64,000 bases of DNA from Sinotaia quadrata (lineage: Eukaryota; Mollusca; Gastropoda; Architaenioglossa; Viviparidae). Shown here piece after piece: positions 24,420 through 37,677 of the stretch. The stretch is taken from assembly GCA_028829895.1 (NCBI GenBank), contig CM054182.1, positions 12,487,001-12,551,000 on the forward strand, in the 5' to 3' direction. Each line of letters opens with the position of its first letter. Position 1 is the stretch's first letter. The translations under genes and the position numbers were made by a program. The notes below the pieces were generated by a model. That model saw only the letters and a program-made list of their open reading frames with translations. It was not told the origin of the DNA and did no database searches.

Positions 24420-24750
24420 TTAACGTATGCGGGCAGATACGGTTCAATGAATTTGACCGGTCTCCCAATTCGTCAACGAGCGTTACTTTAACCTCACCAA
24501 ACGGCGTTCACGGTTTTAAGAAGACATTGCTGATTTCACCGTCTTTTTCAAGTAAGAACATGTAATGTTTCAAGAATCTGCAAAGCGTTCACCAATTAAC
24601 AATCTCACCAAACACTGTTCATTCATTATTAGACAAAATATTATCAGATATGAAGACAACAAAGTAACGAATGCTTACCACGAACGAACACTTCCATGTT
24701 CAACACGTGTATAATCATTACATACTCACAGCTTATACCTGATTAAATAA
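24420..24750 (-). other. Conserved intronic block, module III (c-d intron)
   Basis: Sister of 12841-13170. The 60-base splice-bounded segment is 24679-24738 (CAG before, GTAAGC after). Here AGC TGT replaces AAA GGT in the open frame, and the phase-0 TAA is kept. Confidence 0.4.
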
Positions 24751-24986
24751 CGATTATTAAAATAACAAAGTTCAAGTTGGTAGAATTCTACTTAATGTTA
24801 ATGAACAATGATGCAACTTTGTTGAAAAAAAAGAGTAACTGATTAGTAACAAAATTAAACTTCAATGCAATTAAACGTTTAAGAATCTGTAGAACATGTT
24901 AAACCATATGCATTGTAAACATAAGACTTTTGGGGAGCATTTTCCGACATGGATTTCGACATCTGCTTGTCCATCTAGTTAAATAC

Positions 24987-25135
24987 CTTGTCTACATCTA
25001 AAATAGTAATGTCCTTGTTCATCTGCAACGGAGTGCCGGCTGGAGAGTTTTCGGTGACGTTCGCTGTAACTGTACCTTTGAGTGAAAAGACAGGCACGTG
25101 GTCGTTTACGTCATTAACACGAACGCTCACTGTTC
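24987..25135 (-). CDS. Cadherin exon 26 (module III, c)
   Basis: 149 bp, phase 1 in and 0 out; donor GTATTT. VSVRVNDVNDHVPVF, then SLKGTVTANVTENSPAG, ending ILDVDK. Confidence 0.94.
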
Positions 25136-26095
25136 CTGCAAAAAGTAACGAACACGTTTTCCATGAAAATAAATAAATGTATAAAAGTAAATACAGCAGA
25201 GAGAAGATATATGTTTGCACTTTATTTTGCCAATTATTCGCGGTGACATACAATGATGCAAGATGAATTAAAATTAACTTCGTCTTTAAGAGGAACAGAT
25301 AATTTCTAAAATATTTACAAACAAAAATTACACGATGAATTGTCTAAGTGAGAAAACATATGTTCAGTAACATTTTTTTTTGCTTTTTCTACAAGTGTAA
25401 TGATTAATATGCATATCATTTTGCAAAGCGGAAGATGTTACTAGTCGGTTTCACTAGGCGAATGTTTTTTGATTTTATTGGATCGTTATTAATAATAAAA
25501 GGGTGTGTCTATTGAAATTAAGTTCATAGTGACAAATAATTTATATAAAACATCCGAAATCCGTATTGTTTGTTAAGGGAGTATTTTCTGTTTGTATTTC
25601 TTATAAGAAGGGAAATGTGTATTTTGATACATTTTTGTTGTTGGTACTCCTGGACGTGCAAGTCACGTATCACTATACGATCAAGAGTCTTTACAAAGGA
25701 TCCATTGCTGCCTAGTGCCTAAATATAGAGAGGGACGTCAGCGTAGAAACAAAGAAATAATATTACAGTTACGTCGTGTCCCTACGTCACTAGTGACTGA
25801 TTATATTGTTCTAAAGCTAAAGAACAACCTAACAAGAAATAGAGCTACGTGAACGGTTTTGATGTGAGACATTATTAATTTCAATGTTCTATTACACTAG
25901 CAGCAAAAGCTCGGAATTGTTCAGACGAGAAAGTACTTAATATATGAACAGAAATGATTAAGTTTTGTTAGAATTCCGCAGAGGGTAGAGGTGGACTCTG
26001 ACACCGATATCTTTCAGGCGGTGGGTGGTAAACTATGGTTCTATGGACATTTTGTGGAAGTGAATTAAACAAATACCGACACAAACAAAACGTAC

Positions 26096-26234
26096 CTGTT
26101 GCAGTCTGAAATGTGTTTGCTGCAGCGTTTGTGTCGACAACCATTATTACCAAGACAGCCGATTCCAGAGTTTCCCTATCTAGTCTCTCATTAACGCTGA
26201 TGAGACCAGTTGAATTGTCAATCTTGAAAGACCT
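26096..26234 (-). CDS. Cadherin exon 25 (module III, b)
   Basis: 139 bp, phase 0 in and 1 out; donor GTACGT. RSFKIDNSTGLISVNERLDRE, VIMVVDTNAAANTFQTAT. Begins AGG rather than AGC; otherwise as its sisters. Confidence 0.93.
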
Positions 26235-26646
26235 CTGAGCATAAATACAGAAAATTTAAAATTTAAACCGTAGTCATAATAAAGAATGTCTTAATACAGT
26301 CGAATAGTAATTCAAAGTGTAGTGATAACGAAATCGTATGGTTATTTATAGCAATAAACGGTTTGTCAGAAATGAATAGATTAGCATTAAGTCTTAACAC
26401 TTTGGTGCTCCATGTATAATTAAATCTATTCAGCTTCTAAACTTTTTAAAAATTGTGATGGATGAGGCACATCTATATGTAATAATGTAAATATCAGCTC
26501 ACCGAACAGCAGTTAATAATGAAAACATATTGTAAATATTTTTTAAAAAATTGAGAAGACACTTTAAAGAACAGTTGAAGATTTCATACATTCACATTAA
26601 TTCATCAATGAGTAGTCCCTTATTCTCAGTTGTTAAGTAAAGTAAC

Positions 26647-27518
26647 TGTTGCGGAATAAATTTATCAATCCCCATTTTAAAACTTAATTGTTATATAAAT
26701 TGCTAAATTGTCAAAGTGACCCGACCCTGGGCAATCCTTATGATGGTATATTTGTAAGTGTCCGAGTTGGATTAAACACTCGAGTTGAGAATATGCTAGA
26801 CATTGCTGATGTAATGCAAACCATTTCAAAGTAGATGAGTAGTGTTTTTTATCCAATGGTTAAGATTTACTGTGTGTGAAGGGAGACACGTGTTGTTGTG
26901 GATATTGTGACATTTTGATATTGTTGCAAAAGCAAGTGAAAGACTGTTGAGGCAGCACTTAATCCAGGTTATGTAAAAAGACTATAATAACCTGTCTTTA
27001 ATAACTCCATTTCTATTCTCTGTGAATTGTATTGACATATTATTGAATTTTATAATAGAATGAGACTGGGAAACAGGAATTATGCGAACATGGTTTCAAG
27101 GAAATATTGATGTCAAATAATCTCTTTCATTGTGTTTGTCATATGTACATTTGATTGTTGATTTAATAAATGTATTGCTACATTTATTCGCCTTCTTATG
27201 CATATTGATAATCTAATGCTGAAGTAGAAAGTGGGTGAATGAGTATCTAAATGAATGAATGAGACCTAACTTCTTCTTTGGTAAGGCGTTTTCCAAGTAC
27301 AGAAATAGTGTGTGACAGTAAATGTTTTTCTTTAGTGTTGTGGAAGAGAGAAAACGTTTACAGCGCCCACCTATCCGCCAAGGAGAGAGACGAATGGTGT
27401 CTTCTGGAGAATTATTAATAAATTTAATTATGTTCATCTCTTGTATGTAATTATTATGGATGATTAATTAATTATTATTAATAATAATAACCATTAGCAA
27501 GGTGGCACTAACGTCACA
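26647..27518 (+). mobile_element. LTR-like repeat, nearly full (copy 4)
   Basis: Starts TGTTGCGGAATAAATTTATC, includes GTTATATAAATTGCTAAATTG (TATA-like block), GATTGTTGATTTAATAAATG (poly(A)-signal block) and ACGTTTACAGCGCCC, and ends at GTGGCACTAACGTCACA. About 870 bases, with no coding capacity. TGT...ACA ends suggest a solo LTR. No clear target duplication. Confidence 0.55.
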
Positions 27519-28662
27519 GGTAGATTCTAAGTTAATGACAATAGCAACAGGGATCATATATGTAGTCAAACACTTGCACCAGAGGTAAATTTATAACACC
27601 GGGGAATGCAATAGTAGGTAGTTTCATATCCAATACGTTTGTGTCAAGAGAAGACATAGAGTTGTCCGCGTCGGAGAACACAACTTTTATTGCAAGTCTT
27701 CATTTGGCTCTGTGAACTATCTGTACGACGTCTAAGTTATTTGTGACATAATGGTGTAAAAGTAAATAAATGAGAGTTTGTGCAGTATGATAGTTGTTGT
27801 ATTTGTACTTGAGAGCAAACATTAGTGCTTAACAGATTAGTGAGAAAGTTCGGTTAAGTGATCACAATAAAATCTACATGAACTTAATGATGGGAGTGAT
27901 GTGAAGTTCTGTAAACAAGCATTCTTTGCATTTTCAAACATTTTTCAAATGGGAGCTGAGGATGTGTCACCGTAGAAATTCTAATATTTTCAGCATGATT
28001 TTCAAATTTATTTTGTAGTCAGCTGATTCAGATTTCTTCTCAGATTTATATTTTGTCATTTCCGTTATCTTTCCTGAAAGACAAGATGGCAGACCAATTC
28101 GGCGGAGTATCACTTTATTTTATTTTCTGCTAACTTGTGATGGATTATTCCTTTTTTTTAAGACACCGGAACTTATATCAATAGGTCACTGTGAACAATA
28201 TGCGGACACCTAAGAAATGACTGGGCAAAATAAATAAGTTCGAGCCAGAGAGACACAAATGCTAAGAACCCTTTTATTGTTTACTTAAACGAATCGTTTG
28301 TTTTTCTGTTTACTGTGTTTCTCTTTAGTTTGTCATAAGTGAAAATGAATATTATTAGAGAAATATAATGTACACGTTTCATTATTTCCTTACTAAGAGT
28401 ATGCAGCCGTGTTCAATATACACCGGTTTTAAATCCATATTCATTATATTTGGATTATGTTTAATTATTACAACATTTGGGGACTTTTTTTAATCTTTTT
28501 GTTTTCACATACTTGCTTGCTACAATTTAATTTTATTTCAAAGTAATGTTTGAGAAAGAATTTTTGAGGAATGTCTGATACCTAATCCACATTAATTTAC
28601 TAATCAGTTTAAATGTTAAGCTATTTATTATAAAATATAAATAATCTGTCAACTTAATTTAC

Positions 28663-29105
28663 CTGTAGAAGAAATTCTGAGACTATATTCTGAGATTCAT
28701 TAAGCCCTGATGAATTTTGCCACAGAATGGTGTACAACAATGCGGCATCACTGTCACCATCATGAGCGCTGAAGTTGTACACAAGAGACCCTGGATTTAT
28801 TTCTTCGTCCACACTGACTGAGGCGACTGGAGGTTCGAATCTCGGAAGATCATCATTGACGTTTAAAACCCCTATGGAAACAGTGGTGTTGGCTGTCATG
28901 GCGGGAGAACCTCGGTCTATTGCTAGAACAATCAGAACGTAACTGGCAACACGTTCTCTGTCCAGTGTGCCTACAGTTGTAATGTTGCCCGAGTTGCCAT
29001 CAATGACGAATTGGTCATTACTGCCGCTAGATATTATGTAAAATACATCATTATTGGGTGCACTCCCATCACTGTCACTGGCATGAACTTGTTGGACAAT
29101 GGTTC
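28663..29105 (-). CDS. Cadherin exon 24 (module III, a)
   Basis: 443 bp, phase 1 in and 0 out; donor GTAAAT. QQVHASDSDGSAPNNDVFY, GTLDRERVASYVL, linker LNVNDDLPRF, SVDEEINPGSLV, AHDGDSDAALLYTILW. Confidence 0.96.
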
Positions 29106-29249
29106 CTGAAATAAAAAAAAACTGAAATCAGTGGAACGAAAATGATAACATATATGAAGTAAGGAAGAAACAAAGAAAATAATAAGATATAATGTGAGAT
29201 AATGAACTGAAGTAAAAGTCTATTTCTAGTAATTTCTCTAATTATATTT

Positions 29250-29401
29250 ATAATTATATTATATTATATTATATTATATTATATTATATTATATTATATT
29301 ATATTATATTATATTATATTATATTATATTATATTATATTATATTATATTATATTATATTATATTATATTATATTATATTATATTATATTATATTATATT
29401 A
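29250..29401. repeat. (ATATT)n pentanucleotide array
   Basis: About 30 nearly perfect copies of ATATT/TATAT-type units. Specific to this i-a intron. Confidence 0.96.
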
Positions 29402-29915
29402 TAATATATACAACGGCTTAACACGTTAATTCACCTATAGTTACCTATGCTACAGTTAACTAGGGGAAAGGAAATATATTATTTCTGTTGGCCCATAGAG
29501 CTCTGAGCAGTAAAATGCGCGACATAAAAGAACATTTTGAACAAATACACTATGATGATGTCAATGAAGCACCAAGACACTACATTACAATTATATTTTA
29601 TGCTGTACTAAAACTAAGAGCAAAATTCACACTACACTTTCAATTGATGATACTATCTTACTATGTGTCGTAAAGAAAAGCTGAACAATTAACAATTAAA
29701 ATTTTACATAAGGAAATAAAATAATACATGGATGATTCAAATCGCTCCTCAATGAGACGTGATTCAACAATGAATTTTAATGTTACACTCTTACAATTGT
29801 TCTCAATTTGATATACAAGTACATATTTGCTAACAATAACTTTGTTGATGTATAATTATCGGGTATAGCTTGCACCTTCCCATCTTGCAATAATATACCT
29901 GTAATTCATTACTCG

Positions 29916-30391
29916 TGTGGCGGAATAAATTTGCCTATTCCTATTTCCGGGCTTAATTGTTGTATAAATTGTTAAATTGTCAGAATTACCCGATATTGGA
30001 CACGCCTTATAATGGTATTTTTGTAAATTTCAGAATGGAAGTAAACAACCCGAGTTCAGAATATTATAGAAATTGCTGATATAATGCAAACTAGTTCAAC
30101 TCGGTGAGTAGTTACATTATTCAATTGTTAAGATTTACGAGAATGAGACCAGCCAATGGGATGAGATAAAAAATTTACTTGCTGTAGAAAATTCTATTGT
30201 CCGATTACTTGAATTTAGTGTGGAAAAGAATTCCGATCTTGAAAGAGTTAACTGACTGTTTGAGAGAGATAGAGAGTAGATTTGGAGCATAATGGAGCAT
30301 AAATTAAGATTCTCATCACTTGTAATTAGTTATGAATGATTAATTAATTAATAATGTGCATAATCATTATCTAAGTGGCGTTGACATCACA
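29916..30391 (+). mobile_element. LTR-like repeat, internally deleted (copy 5)
   Basis: Starts TGTGGCGGAATAAATTTGCC, ends GTGGCGTTGACATCACA. The equivalent intron of module IV (near 16745-16775) reads straight from ATTCATTA to TTATTAACGG, so this is an insertion here. The central AATAAA block is missing. Confidence 0.6.
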
Positions 30392-32226
30392 CTTAATTAT
30401 TAATGGCTCTATGACAGCTGAAATTTAAAAAAGACATGATCAAAAATGGGGAAGATTTACAATGCGTGTTCCAAGCCAAGAACAATAAAGATTTTTGTGT
30501 GTGTCTGAAATCGATCCCCATCGTAAAACAAGAAATAAAACATTATTATGTACATCTAACGACCAGGACCGGAAAAAGCTCAGAACCGTGCAACTTTTTA
30601 TATGCTGCTAAGGGCAGGGAGCAGACTATTTTCCAACCCGAAATAATTAACATTTTACAAGATACTTTAAGTCATTTCATTCCTGTCAAAATTCACTCAG
30701 ATCCACTCTTTACATAAACATTCATACTGTGATTCATGTAGATTCGATAATACAGTTATGTCAAATTGTCTATTTCAAGAGAGGTAACCTTGTGGTATTG
30801 GTGAAATGTCAGATAACGGATTAAGTCCCTTCAATCACCTGTCTCTGACCGTCTGCATTGGTTTGAATCGAGCCGGGTGTAAAATTATGCAAAATATATC
30901 ACTCACGACCTAAATAAACTTATTAAAATGCATAAATACCTATAATAATAACTATTTATGAACTACATATTTTCCACTAAGCTTAATTTATTCCACACAT
31001 ACATCCACAGTAAACAAATATAGTTACAGTGCTAGAAATAGTAAATTATTAAGACATTACAATTTTAAAAAAATAATTAACCATAATATTTATCTGTAGA
31101 AACAATGGGTACTTTAAATATTTCAAATAAGTCAGTGTGGGAAAACAGATAATTATTTAGTATAAATATCACAAAAATTCGGAAAACAAACAGATAATCA
31201 TTCAAACACAAGCGATACATTAGTTTGCTATGAAGATTTGAAGGCAGAGTTTTTCACTTAGGAAAAGCTGTTGGTTTTGCTGCATCGCTCAAGTTATACA
31301 ACAGTATATTAGCACGGAACTATTTCAATAGTACTAAAATATTTGTTAATTGACTCCAGTGAAACGACTGATGGAATCGAGTAGAATAATTCCTGGTGAA
31401 TAGCAGTTGTTGACATAATAACAATATTGTGATTAGTGACGAATCGTGATGTCCGTTTAAGCTCCAAATGATAATAGAAATATGCTGATGAAATGACGAG
31501 AAGCATGACATAGGTAATATAGTGGAGTTGTGGACCAGACTATATTTTGTCAAGATAAAAGTGAGTGCATGTATGGTTGTTAACAATAATGATGTTCTCC
31601 AAATGAGTTACGTGAAATGTAACTGAGTGCACACACATTTCATGTGTTTCATGTCTCACAGTGTCACAAGTAAAAGTGAACGCAAAAGACAGAGGCTTTA
31701 TCTGCAGTCTTGCCAGACTTGACTGGTGTCGTGGTTAAATAGAACTGTATACCTTACTAATACGTCATCGCCAAACAGTTCAGAACTCTCGCCATGTGCA
31801 ATGTCATTGCGCACCTCAGAGACACAGAGAAGTAAGGACTATCAAAGCTAACACATGTGTAACGAATAAGACAAGTACAAAATTAATCTGTTTTTATTCC
31901 AGAGAAAGAAAGGGAGAGAGGGGGGAGGGGGAAATGTCAAGGACAACTATATTTTGACTCGCTAAAATGCTATTATTAAATCCAGTAGTGAAATAAATAT
32001 TTGAAAGTAAACAAACGTTATGTTTTGTACTATGTCTAATGCTTGGCAAGTTACTATTGAGAAGGCTTCTATCTGTCTTTAAGAAGAAATAGACATCTTA
32101 CAATGGGATGTATCTAAACCAGCAATCACAGTAACTGTCTAGCTAACTAACTAATTAATCTCTTTACGATTTTTAATAATCCACTACAATATTATTATGG
32201 ACCTAGTTTAAACGTACATCACTTAC

Positions 32227-32299
32227 CACTTGGCGCATTTTCCGGAACACTAGCTGTATATGTTGATGATGAAAACACTGGCTGTACATCGTTTATGTC
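32227..32299 (-). CDS. Cadherin exon 23 (module II, i)
   Basis: 73 bp, phase 0 in and 1 out; donor GTAAGT. DINDVQPVF linker, SSSTYTASVPENAPSG. Confidence 0.93.
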
Positions 32300-32412
32300 C
32301 TGAAACATGAATACATAAGATCGTAAGCAGGATTATTACAATATGAAATATATATTTTTTTTTATAAAAGTGAATAAAGTTAATGTATATTCCATTAACG
32401 TATATTTGAATG

Positions 32413-35400
32413 TGTGGCAAAGGGAATTTGCCTATCTCTATTTCTAAATTTAATAATTATATATTTGTTGCCAATGTTAAAGTGACATGAGTATGGGCAC
32501 TGCTTATGATGATATTTTTCGAAAGTGCAAGAGTTGGAGTATACAACTCAAGTGGATAATATTCTAGAACTTACTGACGCAATCCAAACCAGTTCCAAGT
32601 GGATGAGTATTTTTTTTCTGATTAAGAGCTATAATCTCACACTTGTTCATAACAACTTCTTCCAATGTGGATGTACTGACATTTATTTTATTGAAGAAAG
32701 GTCTCTATTTTAATCACTTTGATCTTGATATAACTCGAGTCCTGTCATAAAGGTGAGTGTTAGCTTATGGTAAGTTAACTGATTGGTAAAGAAATATTTC
32801 ATACACGTCTGCTATTTATCTATGATTTGACTTAGGGAATGCCTATTGTGAAGCTGGGAAGTCACTTGTAACAAAAAGCAAAGAAGTTATAAAGGACGTT
32901 TCGAACCTTTTAACTCGGACAAGCCACAGTAGAAAGGTGGAGGTGTAACGGTTAGGGTAGGACAAAAGCACATTTACGTGTGTCAGAATGTCACGAAATT
33001 TGACATGATTTTGAAGGTGGACGTATTGCTTCTCGATAAGAAAATGATTGGCTTTAAAGACTTAACAGCTTCTGTTACAAGAGGAAAGGAATGTTGTCAT
33101 ACAGAAGAGTGGTGGGTAACTAAGGAATAAGGATAGATTTAAGCCCTCAAAATTGTTTCAATGACAGAACTGATGTATTGGTGAGAGAAAGAAATTTTCA
33201 GGGGCGAGTACTCTGAGATAGAAAAGTGGGGTTGTATACGTGAACTCGCGCTTGAAGTGATAAGAAAGTCTAGACTCATGAATCTGTCATTCAAATCCCA
33301 GTCAGGACTGACTTGATAAATTGAACTGATAGAAGTGTATCTCTATGTAAATTTTAAAAAGGATAGACACATAATGATATGTGATCTCATGTTTCAAAGG
33401 GGACACAATTGACGCCCATTCAACTTTTCAAATTATCTCTTTCATAGCAGTAGCTGACTTAAATTGATGGATTTGATAGATTTGTTAAATGATTTAATTT
33501 ACTTCTTATTGAAGAAATATTTATTATATAGATTTGTTGTAAAATATTTCATATTTTTCTCTACTGATGTTTGGAAAGGTTTTATATTCATTTGTGTATC
33601 AAAGATATAGAATTTTGTGTAGTGAAAATTTGTTATTTTCAATTTTACATGTCTTTCTCGAAGAATTCACTCCCTAGTGACATCTCCAAAAGGAGGGGAG
33701 GATGTGACAATGGGAAGTCACTCTTGTTTAATTAAGACCAACGTGTTAATGGTCATTTAATTTTTCAAGACGTTTTACAATTACTTGCAACAAAATATTC
33801 AAGCAGTCCGATGTGAGGCAAACCGATAGCCTGTGATAAGATGTCTGATCAATAATGCAAGAATGGAATTGTATGTAAAATTTATTATTCCTGCATTGAT
33901 TGATATATGTTCAATTTTTCATTGATTCATTAAAACGTTTGCATTAGAGAATGAAGCATATATGGGAGGGGGGAGGTAACAATTCTCTTGCAGACATGTA
34001 AGTTGAATGACTGGATAAAGAACGAGGGAGTGTTTATAAATCTATAAATAGAATGTAAGCATACAGTCCAAATGTTGCAGGCGTGCCTATTTTAGTCCAC
34101 TTCGACTTTTCAACATTCGGTTCTCTTTTGGCTTGGCTTCTTGTCGACGACCTTGATGCAGAATCTGTGACGTGGTTACGTCTGGAGAGGGACTTGTAAT
34201 CGTCGGACTACTGTCTACCACGGAACTCCAGGGTGGTGAGAACAGAGATAACGGTCGACATTGCTGTCTTACTTCCAGATGATCTAGCATGCTCAATAGA
34301 CTGTACACGAGTGAAGTGGATCCTGGTGTGTGCTGACCGTACAATTTCTTCATATGATTTCTCATGAACTCAATTAATTATCTCCACCTTTCTCTCAAAC
34401 TTGTGATAGAATCGTAACTCTGATTAGAGATTGTTCCTTTGGATAGTCATTGTAGACTATCGATTGTTTAGGAGAACAGACTTGAGGAACACATGAACAT
34501 TTAATGTAAATATGTGAACTGTTACAAACCTAGTTGTAGTTTGTGATATAGATATTTATTTTATAATACATATTTTTTATTTTGTTACATTCTTCTTACG
34601 CATTTGCATTGATGCATATCTGGAGTAGTCAGAGGGTGGATGGGGGTTCGTGAGACAATTGTTTGGATGAAAGTTAGTTAATATCGTGAAATTACATTAA
34701 GTAGGAAGTTCCACCTTCGAACAGAGAAGTTATGTGTCTCAAGTGAGCTTCAAGATTCATCTTTCAAGTTCCTCGCTACCCTTTGTTTGTTCACCAGTCG
34801 TGACTTGAGTGACCGGGAAATCACCGGAAACTTGCAAAGTGTGTTGCAGAGTGTGAAAGCATAAGAAGTATGCTACACCCCTACTTTTAATGTACCAAAG
34901 CAATGATGGTGTGTACATCAGTCCTGTGAAGATAACACAATCATTGTTATTGTGTTCTGCTCAAGAAACTGGCAGCAAGAGAGAGCCAGGTCAGTTGAGT
35001 GGAACGACGCATCAGTGTTTTCTTGCGCACGTGGCGGGAACACGTGATGAGCACGGACATTTTGCCATTGTGACATTTTGACACTGTTGCAAGGCCAGTG
35101 AAAGGTTGCTAAAGCAACACTAAATTCAGGTCATGTAAAAAGAAGACTTTAAATAATTAATTCTAATAACTCCATTTCTATTCTCTGATAGGACTATCCT
35201 GCAATTTTTAATGACTCGTTAAATAATAATAAAAGACGGGTATTTATTACTCCTAGTGTAAAATGTTTCCACCTGCAGAATATTATTCGACAGTAAAACT
35301 TCTGTCCTATTCGCGTGTAAGAGTTTTACGATACCCTTATAATCCACCAAGTGAGAGACATTGGTCTTGTAGGAGAATTATTAATAACTGTAAATTAAAA

Positions 35401-35482
35401 TTCTCGATCACTTGTAATTAGTTATGTATTACAAATTAATAAATAATAATCATATCGAGTAAATGGTACCACGGATGACAGA
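32413..35482 (+). mobile_element. 3.07-kb LTR-like insertion with 5-bp target duplication (copy 6)
   Basis: Flanked by GAATG at 32408-32412 and 35483-35487. The same intron of module I (near 48478-48490) has one GAATG and no insert, so the borders are well defined. The left end is TGTGGCAAAGGGAATTTGCC, like the other copies, and the right end carries the family's 3' block. The middle (about 32840-34500) is not shared with other copies and seems to be a nested element. No reverse transcriptase or integrase motif was seen. Confidence 0.72.
32850..34500 (+). mobile_element. Possible nested Ty3/gypsy-like remnant
   Basis: A purine tract AAAAGGAGGGGAGG followed by TGTGACAATGGGAAGTCAC near 33692-33720 looks like a polypurine tract next to an LTR start. 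A similar TGTGAAGCTGGGAAGTCAC lies near 32849. The space between is too short for gag-pol and has no long frame. A 92-codon minus-strand frame at 34087-34365 is unidentified. Confidence 0.35.
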
Positions 35483-35724
35483 GAATGTTTAACATTTAGA
35501 TTCATAATGAATACTTATGTCTTCATTTCTGAAAAGAAATGTCACAGAGCACGTCCATGATTTTATTATCTTCTCCCCATCACGTAGTTACACTGGACAG
35601 GAGGCTGAGTGAACACGTTGTTAAAATGATGTGTCGTTAAGTTTATCAGTGAAATATATATCTGAACAATAAAATTAAATATACATTTACATTTAAAGAA
35701 GCTTACACTTATTGATACACTTAC

Positions 35725-35967
35725 CTCAACAGTAATCTGCACGGTCGTGTTGCCAGTTAGCTGAGTGGTACCGTTGTCTATGGCCCAGACTGTGATTGTA
35801 ATAACGCCTTTAACGTCAAGAAGTTTTTCGTAATCCAGTGGTGAGTTGACAATCAGAAGACCAGAGTTTTCAACCAGTGTAAAATTAGAACACACATTTG
35901 GATTACAGTCTGCAATACGGTAGATCACGTGACTGTTTTGACTACCCTGTTGATCATTGTCGTTGGC
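35725..35967 (-). CDS. Cadherin exon 22 (module II, h)
   Basis: 243 bp, phase 0 to 0. ANDNDQQGSQNSHVIYR, CNPNVC, FTLVENSGLLIV, LDYEKLLDV, AIDNGTTQLTGN. Confidence 0.95.
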
Positions 35968-36954
35968 CTGGGGACAGAATAAATTTCGTACAGGTGTTTG
36001 CAGGTAATCATTAATGCGGTGTTTAGACAGTTATGGTGCCCTCTATCAAGAATGATATGAACACAACAGAGACCCACCAAGCTGATGTACATCTTATATC
36101 CAGATTTAAACATTTAAAGCTATTCAGATGTTTAGGGATTAATGGGTAGACACAAGATAACAGTTATATAAAATGCGACTGGAATAATTACGAATACTTA
36201 TGTGAATCAAAAGGAATATCGATGTAGACAACATATACCTATTACTAGTCTTATCATACTAATATAGCTCTATGCAAGATTTATTACTAAAAATATTTTT
36301 AAGTTCGAAACATTTATGGTCTATTAGATATTTAAAAATTAATTTCAGTCTAAATTGTCCTAAGTTGTACATGAACTAAATGAATATATAAATTACTTAA
36401 GAAGATGATTTAAAAGTTCTCATCTCCGTTATATTCTCAGATTGATGAACCAGAGAAACCAACAATTACAGAACGATGAGGTATGCGTTTACAAATAATA
36501 GATTAAAAATTGGGGAAGGAGGTAAGATTTCGTTGTGTATATGCGTGTGAATTATATGATTCATCACTTCAAGTCTTATAGCATTAATTTGAGTTTTGCT
36601 TCCGTTTTTTGCTTTCTTGTTCTAAAGCCAAAGTTTGATTACCTTTTAAAATGTCATACATATAAGAGATAAACACTAATCTTATTTCTTTCGTAATACA
36701 TTAGTAATATAATATATAACAAACAATATATAAACAATAAATTGGCATTAATAATTGTATAAAATTATTTAAAGAACACTTATAAGTATTCTTTATACTA
36801 TACAATCCAATTATGTCGCATGCTGTGTTTTGAAGACTAAATATGTAACTATATTAAAACTTTATTTTTCCAAGAAGAAGCAGTTCAAACAAGACTTCTG
36901 TCTATACAATTTTATTAAATCTGTGAAACAATGTAGCTATCGACATATCAAAAC

Positions 36955-37192
36955 CTGTAACGTCATATTTGGAGCCAACTGTCGACTGCCCTCAGCAATT
37001 CTGCTGACATAAGAATACAGGAAAACTGGAGTTTCGTCGTTGGCATCTGTGACTGTGATGGAAAGCGGCACCCCTGACCTTCGACCTCCACTGTCAGTAG
37101 CCACGACAGTCAACAGATAAGTATCCTTTGTCTCACGATCAAGATTACCGTCCTTGGTCGTAATTTCTCCCGTTTTGTTGTTGATTGTGAAC
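36955..37192 (-). CDS. Cadherin exon 21 (module II, g)
   Basis: 238 bp, phase 2 in and 0 out; acceptor TGTAG. FTINNKTGEITTKDGNLDRE, VVATDSGGRRSGVPL, TVTDANDETPVF, VSRIAEGSRQLAPN. Confidence 0.94.
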
Positions 37193-37545
37193 CTACAAAT
37201 TATGAAGAAATTGAAGGATACATTAGTAAGGCATGTTCTCGGATGTATAAAAGATCCTTTATATATCACTTGATTGCATTTGTTAAAGCACAAATGAAAT
37301 TCATTTGAACTATTGATTTCTTCATTAACCATATGATGGTGCGAAATATAGAGTAAATGATAAAAACGGGGTGAACTGATCTGTTTATAACTTCTAACAA
37401 TGGGTAAGGCAATTAGAATCTCTAACAAAAGACACTAGTTGTTTGTGTTCTCTGAGTTACTTTAATTAAATCAAAATTTGTCTGTCATGCATACACACAC
37501 AAAAAAATGTCATCTCATTAAACCACTTGCACATATCAAATCTAC

Positions 37546-37610
37546 CTGTCACGATCGCCTTCAAGAGAATAGGAAATGCTACCGAATATCCCAGCATCAT
37601 TGTCAGTTGC
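37546..37610 (-). CDS. Cadherin exon 20 (module II, f)
   Basis: 65 bp, phase 0 in and 2 out. ATDNDAGIFGSISYSLEGD. Confidence 0.92.
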
Positions 37611-37677
37611 CTGCAACAAAAGAAAGAAATTGGTTTTGAAGCATACGCCAAAAGACAATGTAGAATTCTTGATTAAG

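Larger units (their letters stand above)
19680..29105 (-). repeat. Tandem cadherin module III (exons 24-32)
   Basis: Nine exons a to i, 1659 bp, 553 residues. Private intron features: an LTR-like copy in the a-b intron (26647-27518) and a long pure (CA)n in the c-d intron. The h-g intron (20362-21413) and the b-c intron (25136-26095) match their sisters and hold nothing else recognisable, apart from a G-rich run near 21243-21252. Confidence 0.92.
29106..32226 (-). other. Intron between modules II and III (i to a)
   Basis: 3.1 kb, homologous to the other two i-a introns but lacking their 1.15-kb insert (junction near 31350-31400). It carries its own pentanucleotide array and an LTR-like copy. 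A plus-strand frame at 30436-30717 has no recognisable protein signature. Confidence 0.75.

Noticed and set aside
34087..34365. Minus-strand frame of 92 codons as a gene
   Set aside because: No recognisable domain, no splice context, inside a nested repeat remnant; kept only as a note on that element.
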